A stretch of DNA of 64,000 nt, taken from positions 248,001 to 312,000 of the forward strand of contig NZ_JAATJS010000002.1 of assembly GCF_011777495.1 (NCBI RefSeq). Direction: 5' to 3'. Shown piece after piece: positions 37,721 to 48,333 of the stretch (the stretch's first letter is position 1; each line of letters opens with the position of its first letter). Below the pieces are notes generated by a model. That model was not told the DNA's origin. It searched no databases and saw only the letters and a list, made by a program, of their open reading frames with translations. The translations under genes and the position numbers were made by a program. This stretch comes from Microvirga terricola. Its GTDB lineage: Bacteria > Pseudomonadota > Alphaproteobacteria > Rhizobiales > Beijerinckiaceae.

Positions 37721-38623
37721 TCAGTTCCGCATCCACTCGCGCAACAGATGATGCGCAATCGCGATGGGGGAGGGCGCGGCAAAATCCTCGTGCGTGCCGT
37801 CGAGCATGCGGCGGATATCGTCGCGCGTGAACCAGCGCGCATCTTCCAACTCCGCAGTGTCGATGGTGATGGCGTCGGTCTCGGCTTCCGCGACGCAGCC
37901 GATCATCAGCGATGACGGGAACGGCCAGGGTTGCGAGGAGAGATAGCGCACCTTGCCAACGCGCACGCCCGCTTCCTCGAAGGTCTCGCGCCGCACCGCG
38001 TCCTCGATGGTCTCACCGGGTTCCAGAAAGCCCGCGAGGCAGGAATAGGTTTTGGTCGTAAACCGGCTCTGGCGTCCCATGAGGCATTTGCCGCCGCGCG
38101 TCACCAGCATGATGACGACCGGATCGGTGCGCGGAAAATGCTCCGTGCCGCAGGCTGCGCAATCGCGCCGGAAACCCGCATGCGCGGGCTCTGTCCGAGC
38201 GCCGCAATTGGCGCAGAAGCGATGGCGCGCATGCCAGCCAAGCATGGACTTCGCCATGGCGAGCGTGCCCAGTTCCTCGAACGGTACGAGGCCCTGCACC
38301 GCGACCGAGCGGAGATCGGTGACGGTGAAGGCGGGATCGTCCTGAAACAGCTCCGCCGATTCCGGCGGCGCAAGAGTCGCGATGACCGGGCGGTCGTTCA
38401 GCGTCCCGAGGAGGACCTGTTCGTGGTGGTTTTTAAGTCGTGCCAGGGCAGAAGAGGGGAGCAGCCCGGTTCCCGGCGCGCCCACTTGCAGGATCGGCAA
38501 GTCGCCTGCGAAAATCACCATGGCCGCGTCGGGGTTGCCGAGGTGGCGGATGAGCGCGTCCGGGTCCTCCTCGGCGCTGTGGCGCACGAGGGCGTTCGTG
38601 ATGTAGCCGGGAGCGAATGTCAT
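37721..38623 (-). CDS. nudC: NAD-capped RNA hydrolase / NADH pyrophosphatase
   Basis: A 300-residue Nudix enzyme. The N-terminal domain leads to a zinc ribbon (CANCG and CAACG, about 55 residues after VPFEELG), then the Nudix box GFLEPGETIEDAVRRETFEEAG and the NudC-specific SQPWPFPSSLMIG. It hydrolyses NADH and, in E. coli, removes NAD caps from RNA. The HIT-family gene begins two bases upstream on the same strand, and both handle nucleotide phosphates. Confidence 0.95.
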   Translation of the reverse strand: MTFAPGYITNALVRHSAEEDPDALIRHLGNPDAAMVIFAGDLPILQVGAPGTGLLPSSALARLKNHHEQVLLGTLNDRPVIATLAPPESAELFQDDPAFTVTDLRSVAVQGLVPFEELGTLAMAKSMLGWHARHRFCANCGARTEPAHAGFRRDCAACGTEHFPRTDPVVIMLVTRGGKCLMGRQSRFTTKTYSCLAGFLEPGETIEDAVRRETFEEAGVRVGKVRYLSSQPWPFPSSLMIGCVAEAETDAITIDTAELEDARWFTRDDIRRMLDGTHEDFAAPSPIAIAHHLLREWMRN

Positions 38624-38625
38624 GG

Positions 38626-39042
38626 TCAGGCTGCTGCAAAAAGGGCCGCGGCGCGCTCGATGAGGGCAGTCGCTGCGTGAGGCCGATAGGGGGTACGGGT
38701 GCCGTGGCCCCAGACCGGGCCTGGCCAGGCGGGGTCGGAGCGGAAGCGCCCGATCACATGAACATGAAGCTGCGTCACGATGTTCCCCAGCGCCCCGACA
38801 TTCACCTTGTCGGGCTTGGCCAGCGCCATCATGACCTTCGTCGCGATGCGGATTTCCTGTGTGAGCTGGGCGTAATCCGCGTCCGACAGATCGGTGATCT
38901 CGCTGACAGTCGGGACGCGCGGCACCAGTACGAACCAGGGAAAGCGGGCGTCGTTGAGGAGGAGAACCGAGGACAGGGCCAGATCCCCGACCGGGATGGT
39001 ATCGGCCTCAAGCCGCGAATCGAGCTGGAAATGTGAATTCAT
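38626..39042 (-). CDS. HIT family protein
   Basis: A 138-residue histidine-triad nucleotide hydrolase or transferase. The triad region reads QLHVHVIGR, with the first His of the classical HxHxHxx replaced by Gln, as is common in this bacterial subgroup. FVLVPRVPTVSEITDL precedes it. It is probably co-transcribed with nudC. Substrate is unknown; dinucleoside polyphosphates or adenylated compounds are typical. Confidence 0.9.
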   Translation of the reverse strand: MNSHFQLDSRLEADTIPVGDLALSSVLLLNDARFPWFVLVPRVPTVSEITDLSDADYAQLTQEIRIATKVMMALAKPDKVNVGALGNIVTQLHVHVIGRFRSDPAWPGPVWGHGTRTPYRPHAATALIERAAALFAAA

Positions 39043-39103
39043 GGCCTCACGTTACCCGAGCTTGACCGGCGGTGCCTATCCCCACCCCGCTCGGCTATGA
39101 AAC

Positions 39104-39132
39104 TTGCGTTCCTCTGACGAAAACTCCATATA
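39104..39132 (+). promoter_or_regulatory. Probable promoter of the SRP RNA gene
   Basis: TTGCGT (39104-39109) and CATATA (39127-39132) are 17 bases apart, and the SRP RNA begins about seven bases after the -10. This is the same TTGnnT-17-CATA layout as upstream of rpmI and rpmH. Confidence 0.5.
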
Positions 39133-39137
39133 GGCGG

Positions 39138-39234
39138 CGGGAGGTTGGCGAGGGACGTCTCACTCGCCAACCGGGTCAGGTCCGGAAGGAAGCAGCCCTA
39201 ACGAGACCGAACGGGTCTTCGTCCAGCCTCCCAC
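39138..39234 (+). ncRNA. ffs: Signal recognition particle RNA, small bacterial type (4.5S-like)
   Basis: The conserved apical segment GGTCAGGTCCGGAAGGAAGC (39175-39194) and CAGCCCTAACGA are diagnostic of the Ffh-binding domain. The ends pair (GGGAGGTTGG at 39139-39148 with CCAGCCTCCC at 39223-39232). Length is about 97 bases. A second, local 10-bp pairing (39143-39152 with 39163-39172) competes with the terminal helix. The gene lies 47 bases ahead of dnaX, the classic alphaproteobacterial position. Exact ends are estimated. Confidence 0.93.
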
Positions 39235-39281
39235 CCTGGCGCTTCAGGTCGGCGCCTCACATCCCAGAGCCTCAAGAGCCG

Positions 39282-41105
39282 ATGGACGAAACCACAACCG
39301 GCACGCCCCTGAACGACGAGCCGGCTTTGCCCGGTTTCCCGCCCGCGCCTGCAGCCGCGCCGGGCTCGCCCTATCGCGTTCTCGCCCGCAAATACCGCCC
39401 CCGCACCTTCGACGATCTCATCGGCCAGGAAGCGATGGTGCGCACGCTCTCGAACGCTTTCGAGACGGGCCGCATCCCGCAAGCCTGGATGCTGACCGGT
39501 GTCCGCGGCGTCGGCAAGACCACGACGGCCCGCATTCTCGCGCGCGGCCTGAACTATCAGAGGGCCGACGGCACCGGTGGGCCGACCATCCATATGCCTG
39601 AGCTTGGCGTGCATTGCGAAGCGATCATGGAATCGCGGCATGTGGACGTGCTGGAAATGGACGCGGCCTCCCACACCGGCATCGACGACGTCCGCCAGAT
39701 CATCGACGGTATCCGCTATTCGCCGGTTTCCGCGCGTTACAAGGTCTACATCATCGACGAGGTTCACATGCTCTCGGAGAAGGCGTTCAACGCCTTCCTG
39801 AAGACGCTGGAGGAACCGCCGCCGCATGCGAAGTTCATCTTCGCGACGACCGAAATCCGCAAAGTCCCGGTCACCATTCTCTCGCGCTGCCAGCGCTTCG
39901 ACCTGCGCCGCATCGAGACGGACAAGCTCGTCGCGCATCTCGGCCGCATCTGTGACGCGGAAAGTGTGAAGGCCGATCAAGAGGCGCTTGCCGCCATCGC
40001 CCGCGCGGCGGAAGGCTCGGCGCGTGACTCGCTCTCGCTGCTCGATCAGGCTATCGCCCACGGCGCGGGGCATGTCGCGGCCGAGACCGTGCGAGACATG
40101 CTGGGCCTTGCCGACCGCACGCTCGTCCTCGACCTGTTCGAGGCGGTGATGCGCGGCGACGTGCCTGCCGCTTTCGCGGGACTTCGTGCGCAATACGATG
40201 CGGGTGCGGACCCGAGCGTCATCCTCTCCGATCTCGCTGCCTTCTCCCATGTGGTCACGCGGCTCAAACTCATTCCCGATGCGGCGAAAGACCCGGCCTT
40301 GTCTGAGGCCGAGCGGTCGCGCGGCAGCGAGTATGCCCAAAAGCTTTCGGTGCGCACACTCTCCCGTGCTTGGCAGATTTTGCTGAAGGGTATTCCTGAG
40401 GTGCAGGCCTCGAACCGCCCCATCGCGGCGGCGGAAATGGTGCTGGTGCGCTTGGCCTATGCTGCCGATCTGCCTACGCCGGACGAGGCTTTGCGCGCGC
40501 TGAAAGACGGCGCTCCCGTCTCGACGGGTGGACCGTCTGCGCCGCTGCCGTCGTCGCCTCCGCCTTCGGGCCCCATCGTGTCCGGCAACGTGGCGCTTGC
40601 GACGTCGCAGCCCATGCCGCAGCCCATGCCGCAGCCGCGGCCTCAGCCGCAGGGCACCGCGCCCGTCATGCGTCTGCGTCGCTTCGAGGACGTGGTGGCT
40701 TTAGCCGCCGAGCAGCGCGAGATCGTGCTGAAAACCGCGCTTGAGCGGGATGTGCGCCTCGTCCGCTTCGAGGAAGGGCGTATCGAATTCAACTTGGCTG
40801 AAGGCGGTAGCCGCACGATCGCCAACGATCTGGCGCGCGCGCTGCAACAATGGACCGGCCAGCGCTGGATGGTCGCCCTGTCATCCGACGCGGGTGCCCC
40901 CACCTTACGCGAACAGGCCGACACGGCGGAGCGCGAGCGCAAGGAAGGCGCGACGAACCATCCGCTGGTGCAGGCGGTGCTCGCGAAATTTCCCGGCGCG
41001 CAGGTCGTCAACGTGATCGAGCGCGCGAAGGCGGCCGAGGACGGTGCGTCCGAGGCGGACATGGATATGCTCGGCGCAACCGACGCCGAAGACGAAGTGG
41101 AGTAG
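39282..41105 (+). CDS. dnaX: DNA polymerase III subunit tau (gamma/tau)
   Basis: Clamp-loader ATPase and replisome organiser, 607 residues. Walker A is GVRGVGKTTTARIL, Walker B YIIDEVHML, and ATTEIRKVPVTILSRCQRF carries the SRC arginine finger. The zinc-binding cysteines between Walker A and B are almost gone: the region reads HMPELGVHCEAIMESRHVD with a single Cys. A Pro-rich linker (about 430-465) includes a short tandem repeat. I noticed no A AAA AAG slippery site. ATG 39282 is chosen; the frame upstream runs through the SRP RNA gene. Confidence 0.95.
   Translation: MDETTTGTPLNDEPALPGFPPAPAAAPGSPYRVLARKYRPRTFDDLIGQEAMVRTLSNAFETGRIPQAWMLTGVRGVGKTTTARILARGLNYQRADGTGGPTIHMPELGVHCEAIMESRHVDVLEMDAASHTGIDDVRQIIDGIRYSPVSARYKVYIIDEVHMLSEKAFNAFLKTLEEPPPHAKFIFATTEIRKVPVTILSRCQRFDLRRIETDKLVAHLGRICDAESVKADQEALAAIARAAEGSARDSLSLLDQAIAHGAGHVAAETVRDMLGLADRTLVLDLFEAVMRGDVPAAFAGLRAQYDAGADPSVILSDLAAFSHVVTRLKLIPDAAKDPALSEAERSRGSEYAQKLSVRTLSRAWQILLKGIPEVQASNRPIAAAEMVLVRLAYAADLPTPDEALRALKDGAPVSTGGPSAPLPSSPPPSGPIVSGNVALATSQPMPQPMPQPRPQPQGTAPVMRLRRFEDVVALAAEQREIVLKTALERDVRLVRFEEGRIEFNLAEGGSRTIANDLARALQQWTGQRWMVALSSDAGAPTLREQADTAERERKEGATNHPLVQAVLAKFPGAQVVNVIERAKAAEDGASEADMDMLGATDAEDEVE
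40608..40631 (+). repeat. 12-base tandem repeat inside dnaX
   Basis: Two exact copies of CAGCCCATGCCG, coding QPMPQPMP, are followed by a third degenerate unit (CAGCCGCGGCCT). It falls in the Pro-rich tau linker, where length variation is tolerated. Confidence 0.8.
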
Positions 41106-41110
41106 AGACG

Positions 41111-41431
41111 ATGCGCGACATGATGGGATTGATGAAGCAGGCGCAGGCCATGCAGCAGAAGCTGCAGGACGCTCAGGCTGAACTCGACAATGTCGAAGTC
41201 GAAGGCAGCGCGGGCGGCGGCGTCGTTACCGTCAAGGTATCGGGCAAAGGCGTACTCAAAGCCATCAGCATCGACCCTTCACTCATGAATGCGGACGAGA
41301 AGGAAATTCTCGAAGACCTGATCGTCGCCGCCATGAACGATGCGCGCGGCAAAGCCGACCGCGCCGCGCAGGATCGCATGGCCGAGCTGACCAAGGGCCT
41401 GCCTCTGCCGCCCGGCATGAAACTCTTCTGA
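41111..41431 (+). CDS. Nucleoid-associated protein, YbaB/EbfC family
   Basis: A 106-residue DNA-binding protein. [19 protein letters not shown] and the [13 protein letters not shown] central strand are typical, and the tail ends [14 protein letters not shown]. It sits five bases after dnaX and seven before recR, the conserved dnaX-ybaB-recR order. It probably forms a dimer that binds DNA with little specificity. Confidence 0.95.
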   Translation: MRDMMGLMKQAQAMQQKLQDAQAELDNVEVEGSAGGGVVTVKVSGKGVLKAISIDPSLMNADEKEILEDLIVAAMNDARGKADRAAQDRMAELTKGLPLPPGMKLF

Positions 41432-41438
41432 GAATTCG

Positions 41439-42044
41439 ATGGCCCAGTCCGTCGCCGGCCCCGAGATCGAACGCCTGATCCAGCTTCTGGCCCGCCTGCC
41501 GGGTTTGGGTCCGCGTTCGGCCCGGCGCGCTGCACTGCATCTCATCAAGAAGCGCGAGACGCTGCTCAATCCGTTGAGCGAGGCCATGCGCGTCGCCAAC
41601 GAGCGGATCGTCGTGTGCTCCTCCTGCGGCAACGTCGATACGTCCGACCCCTGCACGATCTGCCGCGACCATCGGCGCGATGCGTCGATCATCGTGGTGG
41701 TGGAGGACGTGTCCGATCTCTGGGCACTGGAGCGCTCGGGCGCGATCAACGCGCTCTATCACGTGCTCGGCGGCGTGCTCTCGCCGCTCGATGGCGTGCG
41801 GCCGGAGCATCTCAATCTCGACCGTCTCGTGGAGCGGGCGACGCAATCCGGCGTCGCGGAGGTGATCCTGGCACTCAGCGCCACGGTCGATGGGCAGACC
41901 ACGGCCCATTACATCACCGATCTTTTGAACCACCTGCCGGTGAAGGTCACGAAACTCGCCCACGGGGTGCCGGTGGGCGGCGAACTCGATTATCTCGACG
42001 AAGGCACGCTCTCGGCGGCGATCCGCCAGCGCACGACGTTCTAA
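41439..42044 (+). CDS. recR: Recombination protein RecR
   Basis: A 201-residue partner of RecF/RecO in gap repair. A helix-hairpin-helix ([20 protein letters not shown]) is followed by the C4 zinc finger ([18 protein letters not shown]) and a Toprim domain ([14 protein letters not shown]), with a C-terminal [15 protein letters not shown]. It ends tail to tail with the histidine kinase gene, stop codons overlapping by four bases. Confidence 0.97.
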   Translation: MAQSVAGPEIERLIQLLARLPGLGPRSARRAALHLIKKRETLLNPLSEAMRVANERIVVCSSCGNVDTSDPCTICRDHRRDASIIVVVEDVSDLWALERSGAINALYHVLGGVLSPLDGVRPEHLNLDRLVERATQSGVAEVILALSATVDGQTTAHYITDLLNHLPVKVTKLAHGVPVGGELDYLDEGTLSAAIRQRTTF

Positions 42045-43654
42045 CCCTCCGCCGGAATTGTCAGCCTGAAAACGGTTCCGTCATGCGCCTCGATGCCGAA
42101 GGTGCCGCCGAGCTGGTCGGTGAACGCGCGGATCAGTTTCATGCCGAGGGAGGAATCCGTCTCCTTGACGCCAAAAACACCCTTGCCGGTGTCGTGGACT
42201 GTGACCTCGATCTGATCGGCGACACGCGCAGTCGAGACGATGATGCGCCCTCCCTGGCCGGGTGCGAAGGCATGCTTGAAGGCGTTCGAGATCGCCTCCG
42301 TGACCGCAAGCGCCAGCGGAGCGGCGCGTTCGAGGTCGATTGAAATCGGCTGGGCTTCAAGCTCCACCGAGATGCCGCGATCGGACGCTCCATAGGTCGC
42401 CGACAATTCCTTCAGCAGGCGATCAAAATAATCCTGCAGATCGATCAATCCGCCGGATTCCTTGCGATAGAGCGTGTCGTGAATGAGGCCGATGGAGCGA
42501 AGCCTGTCCTGTGTTTCGCGGAAGGCTGTCTTGACGACAGGGTCCGTGAAGCGGCGCGATTGCATTTGCAGAAGGCTCGATGTGACCTGCAGATTGTTTT
42601 TCACCCGGTGGTGAATTTCCTGCAATAGAACGACCTTGTCCCCGAGTGCTTTTTCGAGTTCCGCATTCGCCTTTGCGAGGTTGTCGTTCGCCAGCTGCAG
42701 TTCGTTCTGCGTCTCCTCCATGCGGTAGCTGATTCTTGAGCCGATGGTCGTCAATCCGCCGAAGGCCGTGAGGATGATGGCTGCGAGCGCGGTGCTCCAA
42801 TAAAAATTCGTCGTCCAGGACGAGAGGGCCGTCGCCACCGGGATGCTGGCCGTGACGATCACATGCCATTGATCGATGCGGCGAAACGAGACGATCCGCT
42901 CCGCCCGGTCAGCCGTCGTATCGGATCGGAAGGTTCCCATCGGCTCTGAGGCCAGCGGGTGCAGGATCCGCGATTGGTTGAGGGAGACGTTGAGCTGTGC
43001 GGGAGTAAGCCCCGTCCTGGCGATGATGCGTCCGTCATCACCCCAAAGTCCCAGGATCAGCTTCTCGCTCTCGGCCCCCGGCCCGGTCACGGTTTCGAGA
43101 AAGGCCGGTCTTAAGACCACATGGACCGCTCCGGAGAATACGCCTTTGAGGTCGTCGATGCGGCGGCTGTAGCTGTAAAGGACCTCGTTGGTACCCTGCC
43201 GGATAATCGGATCGCCGATATAGGTTTTGGCTCCGTCACGAAGAGCCAGGAACCAGGTCTCGTTTTCGTAGCTGGTCCGCAGCGGGATGGGGCTGTTCGA
43301 TGTCGAGACGGTAAATCCATACTTGTCGACGATCAGGAATTGTTCGCTGGCCTCGGACCGTTGGGTCAGTTCGACGAGATACTCATGAACGTCGAGCGCG
43401 CCGCTTGCGGTCTCCACGCTGCCCTTCGCCCGCAAATAGGCAATCACTTGGCGTGCGAGCAGATCGCTCGTTTCCAGCGTCCGCTCGGTATTCTCCTCGA
43501 CGAGGAGGGCGAGGTCCCGCGTCGACGCCTCGGCCCGACCGATGGCGTTGCGGTGCTCGATCCAGAGGAAGAGACCACGGATGCCCACAACCGCGACTGC
43601 GAAGAGGATCGCGGTTGCATACAGAACGCTGCGCACGTCGCGGGCAGTGGTCAT
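42041..43654 (-). CDS. Membrane sensor histidine kinase, HWE/HisKA_2 type
   Basis: A 537-residue orphan kinase. TM1 is at about residues 11-33 and TM2 at 283-305, enclosing a 250-residue extracytoplasmic sensor (dCache-like by its [15 protein letters not shown] and [21 protein letters not shown] segments). A coiled linker ([20 protein letters not shown]) leads to the phospho-acceptor box [14 protein letters not shown] (His near 348) and the ATPase domain ([17 protein letters not shown]). Such kinases often act in alphaproteobacterial general stress or light signalling. No response regulator is adjacent. Confidence 0.92.
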   Translation of the reverse strand: MTTARDVRSVLYATAILFAVAVVGIRGLFLWIEHRNAIGRAEASTRDLALLVEENTERTLETSDLLARQVIAYLRAKGSVETASGALDVHEYLVELTQRSEASEQFLIVDKYGFTVSTSNSPIPLRTSYENETWFLALRDGAKTYIGDPIIRQGTNEVLYSYSRRIDDLKGVFSGAVHVVLRPAFLETVTGPGAESEKLILGLWGDDGRIIARTGLTPAQLNVSLNQSRILHPLASEPMGTFRSDTTADRAERIVSFRRIDQWHVIVTASIPVATALSSWTTNFYWSTALAAIILTAFGGLTTIGSRISYRMEETQNELQLANDNLAKANAELEKALGDKVVLLQEIHHRVKNNLQVTSSLLQMQSRRFTDPVVKTAFRETQDRLRSIGLIHDTLYRKESGGLIDLQDYFDRLLKELSATYGASDRGISVELEAQPISIDLERAAPLALAVTEAISNAFKHAFAPGQGGRIIVSTARVADQIEVTVHDTGKGVFGVKETDSSLGMKLIRAFTDQLGGTFGIEAHDGTVFRLTIPAEG

Positions 43655-43683
43655 GATACGCGCACTCTAGATGCGAAAAGGTG

Positions 43684-43763
43684 CACAATTGTGTAGCCCA
43701 TTCGCGCGGTGGTTGTCAGGCCGCTAAATGGGGCTGCTGAAACAGTCTTTCAGGTGACAGCCC
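43684..43763. promoter_or_regulatory. Palindrome and hairpin between the kinase and dapD
   Basis: The divergent region holds a perfect 10-base palindrome CACAATTGTG (43684-43693), close to the kinase start, and a two-part stem: GGGCTG (43731-43736) with CAGCCC (43758-43763), enclosing CTGAAA (43737-43742) with TTTCAG (43748-43753). Either may be regulatory. No known riboswitch is recognised. Confidence 0.35.
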
Positions 43764-43812
43764 GAAATGCCATTGCTAATCAGTCTGTATTGCCCTCTCG
43801 CTTGAGTTCCCC

Positions 43813-44651
<839 letters not shown>

Positions 44652-44655
<4 letters not shown>

Positions 44656-44698
44656 CAATCATCGAAGTTGAAATTGATATGGTTTATCATATCAATTT
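44652..44698 (+). promoter_or_regulatory. AT-rich inverted repeat over a possible promoter of the DUF805 gene
   Basis: AAATTGATATG (44671-44681) and CATATCAATTT (44688-44698) form a perfect 11-base inverted repeat with a 6-base centre, striking in this GC-rich sequence. TTGACA at 44652-44657 overlaps the dapD stop, and TGATAT at 44675-44680 lies 17 bases on, inside the left arm. A repressor operator is likely; a weak dapD terminator is the alternative. Confidence 0.5.
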
Positions 44699-44707
44699 TG
44701 GTTTCCC

Positions 44708-45208
44708 ATGCCCGCACTTGAGCAAACGCACCCCGACAGTAACGCTAAGGAACTGTTTGAGCTGTTCTTCAGCTTCAAGGGGCGCGTGAACCGCGCGCAC
44801 TACTGGAAGGTGATAATAGCGCTGTTCCTTGCCGATGTGGCCCTCGAATATCTGGGCCCGCTGTTCGCGCGCATTGTGGGGCCGATTGCGGTGGAGTTGT
44901 TCAAGGCTGCCTTTGCTCTGGCAGCCTTTTTTCCATCGCTCGTCACGATCATAAAGAGGCTCCAAGATTGCGACCTCAGCGGCTGGTGGATGTTTGCTCC
45001 CGTCGCGGCGATCCCGGTCTTGGTTGTTGGATCGATATTGCACCTGTCCTCCTTTCTCATGCTCGGGTGGATCGCTTTCGGGGGGCTCTCGATCTGGCTG
45101 TTCGTGCAGGTCGGCTTCCTCCGCGGCACCGTCGGGCCGAACCGGTTCGGGCCTGACCCACTCGGCGAAGCGCAACCGGCCATGCAATTGCAGCCTGCCG
45201 GGGATTGA
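44708..45208 (+). CDS. DUF805 family membrane protein
   Basis: A 166-residue inner-membrane protein. The family pattern is FFSFKGRVNRAHYWKV near the N-terminus, then four hydrophobic segments and the loop IIKRLQDCDLSGWWMF, ending GTVGPNRFGPDPL. Its function is unknown. It stands between dapD and dapE behind its own AT-rich inverted repeat, so it may be regulated apart from lysine synthesis. Confidence 0.88.
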   Translation: MPALEQTHPDSNAKELFELFFSFKGRVNRAHYWKVIIALFLADVALEYLGPLFARIVGPIAVELFKAAFALAAFFPSLVTIIKRLQDCDLSGWWMFAPVAAIPVLVVGSILHLSSFLMLGWIAFGGLSIWLFVQVGFLRGTVGPNRFGPDPLGEAQPAMQLQPAGD

Positions 45209-45239
45209 TTTCCGACAGCAACGTAAGTCATGAAAAGCC

Positions 45240-46409
45240 ATGACGCACGACATCTCGCCCCTTCACCTCGCCCAATCCCTCCTGCGATGCCCCTCCGTTA
45301 CTCCGGCGGAAGGCGGGGCGCTGGCGTTCATCGAAGAGGTTTTGAACGAGGCCGGGTTCGAGGTGCATCGGCCGGTGTTTTCTGACCCCGGTACGCAGGA
45401 TGTCGAAAACCTCTACGCCCGTTACGGCAAGGGCGAACCTTATCTCTTGTTCGCTGGGCACACAGATGTCGTGCCGCCGGGGGACATCAATCACTGGCGG
45501 CATGATCCGTTCAGCGGAATGATCGAAGAGGGCGAGCTTTTCGGGCGCGGCGCGGTCGATATGAAGGGCGGCATCGCCTGCATGATGGCGGCGGCGCTCG
45601 CGTTCATTCGAAGCAACCCGGATTTCAAGGGCTCCATCGGCTTCCTCATCACGGGAGACGAGGAGGGGCCGGCCATCAACGGCACGGTCAAGCTTTTGGA
45701 ATGGGCGAAGGCGCGGGGCGAGCGGTTCGACCATTGCATCCTCGGCGAGCCGACCAATCCGAATACGCTCGGCGACATGATCAAGATCGGCCGTCGCGGC
45801 TCGCTGACCGGTAAAGTCGTCGTCGACGGCAAGCAGGGCCATGTGGCCTATCCGCACCTGGCGGATAATCCGATCCCGGGCATGCTGCGCCTGCTCGACG
45901 GCCTGCTGCGCGAGCCGCTCGATCGCGGCACGGAGCACTTTGACGCGTCCAATCTCGAGGTGACGACGGTCGATGTGGGCAACCCCGCCGCGAATGTGAT
46001 CCCCGCCGAGGCGCGGGCGACCTTCAACATCCGCTTCAACGACCTCTGGACGCCGCAAAGCCTGGAGGAAGAGATCGCCCGCCGTCTCCGCGAGGCCGCC
46101 GGAAATACCGTGCGCTATACGCTGACTTGCGAGCCCACCAATGCGGTGGCCTTCATCACCGAGCCGAACGCTTTCGTCGGCTTCATCGCGGATGCTATCC
46201 AGGCCGAAACTGGCATTCGCCCCAAGCTGTCGACGACCGGCGGGACCTCGGATGCGCGCTTCATCGTGCGCTATTGCCCGGTCGTCGAATTCGGGCTCGT
46301 CGGACAGACGATGCACCAGATCGACGAGCGGGTTGCTGTGGCCGATCTCGACCGGCTCGTGGGGATCTACGGCAAGGTTCTGGAAGCCTATTTCGCCGCA
46401 GCGGTTTAG
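45240..46409 (+). CDS. dapE: Succinyl-diaminopimelate desuccinylase
   Basis: M20-family metallopeptidase, 389 residues, that releases LL-diaminopimelate. [14 protein letters not shown] (His ligand), [14 protein letters not shown] (bridging Asp), [12 protein letters not shown] (catalytic Glu and ligand Glu) and [10 protein letters not shown] near the C-terminus are all present. The start [15 protein letters not shown] fits the family. With DapD it covers two steps of the succinylase lysine branch. Confidence 0.96.
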   Translation: MTHDISPLHLAQSLLRCPSVTPAEGGALAFIEEVLNEAGFEVHRPVFSDPGTQDVENLYARYGKGEPYLLFAGHTDVVPPGDINHWRHDPFSGMIEEGELFGRGAVDMKGGIACMMAAALAFIRSNPDFKGSIGFLITGDEEGPAINGTVKLLEWAKARGERFDHCILGEPTNPNTLGDMIKIGRRGSLTGKVVVDGKQGHVAYPHLADNPIPGMLRLLDGLLREPLDRGTEHFDASNLEVTTVDVGNPAANVIPAEARATFNIRFNDLWTPQSLEEEIARRLREAAGNTVRYTLTCEPTNAVAFITEPNAFVGFIADAIQAETGIRPKLSTTGGTSDARFIVRYCPVVEFGLVGQTMHQIDERVAVADLDRLVGIYGKVLEAYFAAAV

Positions 46410-46497
46410 GCGGATCTTCTAGAACCAAAGTCTATATCAACCGGAACGATTGCCGCGTCCGCCGGTTTTCGTGGGCAACGTCTTTCGGTGTTTGCCC

Positions 46498-47082
46498 ATG
46501 ATCCTTGACGCGCAAGAAGTAAACCGCTCGTTCCGGGGAGCGCTGGAACTGCTCAACAGCCGGGTCGAGGGCCTGCAGGCCTTCGACATGAGCGAGAACG
46601 GCTTCTGGCGTTCGTTCAACGCGATCTGGCTCACGCTTCCAGCCTATATCGTCTCCGTGGCCGCAGAGCGTCTTCGCCTCGGCTTGTCCGAGCAGGGCAT
46701 GCTTGGCAGTTTCTGGATCGATCTCGTGGTGGCGCTTGGCTATGGCGCGAGTTTCATCGCGCTGCCCGTGGCGATGATCTGGATTACGCGCCGCATGCAG
46801 CTGACCGACCGCTACGTTCCCTTCGTCATCGTCAACAATTGGGTCACGGCCATCGGGCTGCTGGTGCTGTCGTTCCCAGCCTTTCTGCAGCTTCTGGGCC
46901 TCGCTTCGGCCGGGCTCGCCACTATTTTCGGCTTTGCTTTCGCGGTGGTGTTTCTGCGGCTTCAGTGGTTCGCCACTAAGGCCACGCTCGACGTGCCGGG
47001 GATAGCCGCCTTCGGCATCGTCGCGCTGGGCCTTGTGCTCAACATGCTGGTCGGCGCCGCGATGCGAGGGCTACTCGGCTAA
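46498..47082 (+). CDS. Conserved membrane protein of unknown function
   Basis: A 194-residue protein. A polar N-terminal part ([20 protein letters not shown]) precedes four to five hydrophobic segments ([68 protein letters not shown]). I do not recognise a named family; similar proteins occur next to truA in alphaproteobacteria as I recall. ATG 46498 is preferred over a longer reading from 46450. It meets truA tail to tail with a 4-base stop overlap. Confidence 0.75.
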   Translation: MILDAQEVNRSFRGALELLNSRVEGLQAFDMSENGFWRSFNAIWLTLPAYIVSVAAERLRLGLSEQGMLGSFWIDLVVALGYGASFIALPVAMIWITRRMQLTDRYVPFVIVNNWVTAIGLLVLSFPAFLQLLGLASAGLATIFGFAFAVVFLRLQWFATKATLDVPGIAAFGIVALGLVLNMLVGAAMRGLLG

Positions 47083-47822
47083 TCAGGATAATCGACGCCG
47101 ATGAGGTAGAGCCCCATCGATGGGGCCATGGGGCCGCAGCGTGTGCGGTCGCGCGCGTCGAGTGCGGCGCGGACATCGTCGACGCTCCAGCGTCCCGCTC
47201 CAGCGCGCTCCAACGTTCCCACCATCGAGCGGACCTGATGGTGCAGGAACGAACGTGCGGAAGCGTAAACCCGGATCTCGTCGCCGATGCGCTCCACATC
47301 GAGCCGGTCGAGTGTGCGCACGGGGCCGCTCGCCTGGCACTCTGCGGCGCGGAAGGTGGTGAAGTCGTGCCGCCCGATCAGCGTCTGCGCAGCCTCGTGC
47401 ATGACATCGGAATCAAGCGGCCAGGCCACATGCCACACGCGATTGGCTTCAAGCGTCGGCGGCGCGCGGCGGTTGAGGATGCGATAGACGTAATGACGCT
47501 TGATCGCCGAGATGCGCGCGCTGAACGTCTCCGGCACCAAAGCGGCGGAAAGAACAGCGACGGGCGCAGGCTTCAGATGCGCGTTGGTGGCATCGCGCAC
47601 CGTGTCGGTGCGCCAATCCTTGCTCAGATCCACGTGGACGACCTGATGGGTGGCGTGAACACCCGAATCCGTGCGCCCGGCGCAATGAATGCGCACTGTC
47701 TCGCCCGCGAAACGCGCAATCGCATCCTCCACCGCCTGCTGCACCGAAAGACCGTTCGTCTGGTGCTGCCAGCCAGTAAAGGGCGTGCCGTCATATTCGA
47801 TGACGAGCTTGTAGCGGGGCAT
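47079..47822 (-). CDS. truA: tRNA pseudouridine(38-40) synthase
   Basis: Modifies the anticodon stem-loop of many tRNAs. 247 residues. [12 protein letters not shown], the catalytic Asp52 in [27 protein letters not shown] and [13 protein letters not shown] are the family motifs. The start [12 protein letters not shown] is clear. It follows the order def-fmt-GNAT-truA on the minus strand, commonly conserved in Hyphomicrobiales. Confidence 0.96.
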   Translation of the reverse strand: MPRYKLVIEYDGTPFTGWQHQTNGLSVQQAVEDAIARFAGETVRIHCAGRTDSGVHATHQVVHVDLSKDWRTDTVRDATNAHLKPAPVAVLSAALVPETFSARISAIKRHYVYRILNRRAPPTLEANRVWHVAWPLDSDVMHEAAQTLIGRHDFTTFRAAECQASGPVRTLDRLDVERIGDEIRVYASARSFLHHQVRSMVGTLERAGAGRWSVDDVRAALDARDRTRCGPMAPSMGLYLIGVDYPD

Positions 47823-47823
47823 G

Positions 47824-48333
47824 TCAGGTCAGCTCCGCGAAGGCGCGTGCATACACGACCGGCCCGGAGGCCGTGCGTCCGTTCTCCGACAACGGCAGAG
47901 CCTGAAGATAGGGGCCGTCGTAAGGCGTCTTGAGACCTTCCGCTGCTTCCACCCGAAAGCTGAAATCGCCGTAGTAATCTGGCTCGCCCAGAACAAGCAC
48001 GAGGTCCATGTCCGCATCGGCGAGACGCTGAAGCGCGTCCTCGATCAACGCGGCACCGATCCCACGGTTTTGGAACGGCGGAAGGACCGCGACAGGCGCG
48101 AGTGCGCAAGCCTTCACGGATGGACAATCGGCGAGAGCCAGCGGCGAGAAGGCGATATGTCCGACCACATCGTCACTGGCGCAGGCGACGAGGGAAAGGG
48201 TGAGATCGCCATCCGCGCGAAGGCGATCCACCAGATCGGCCTCCGCATTGCCGCCAAAAGCGGCAGCGTGAATGGCACGGATCGCCGCGCGGTCGGTAGA
48301 CTCCTCGATGCGGATCCTTAAGGAAGACGTCAT
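47824..48333 (-). CDS. GNAT-family N-acetyltransferase
   Basis: A 169-residue acetyltransferase with the motif [20 protein letters not shown] and [16 protein letters not shown], typical of the YhbS-like subgroup. The ATG at 48333 overlaps the fmt stop (ATGA); a longer reading upstream lies in fmt. The truA start follows after one base, so def, fmt, this gene and truA are probably one operon. Substrate unknown. Confidence 0.9.
   Translation of the reverse strand: MTSSLRIRIEESTDRAAIRAIHAAAFGGNAEADLVDRLRADGDLTLSLVACASDDVVGHIAFSPLALADCPSVKACALAPVAVLPPFQNRGIGAALIEDALQRLADADMDLVLVLGEPDYYGDFSFRVEAAEGLKTPYDGPYLQALPLSENGRTASGPVVYARAFAELT

Noticed and set aside
39072..39281. A 70-residue N-terminal extension of DnaX
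   Set aside because: It would be translated from the SRP RNA gene; the DnaX family start fits ATG 39282.
40608..40650. Repeats in dnaX as a possible frameshift or mobile element
   Set aside because: The two 12-base units stay in frame and code for a Pro-rich linker; this is ordinary linker repetition.
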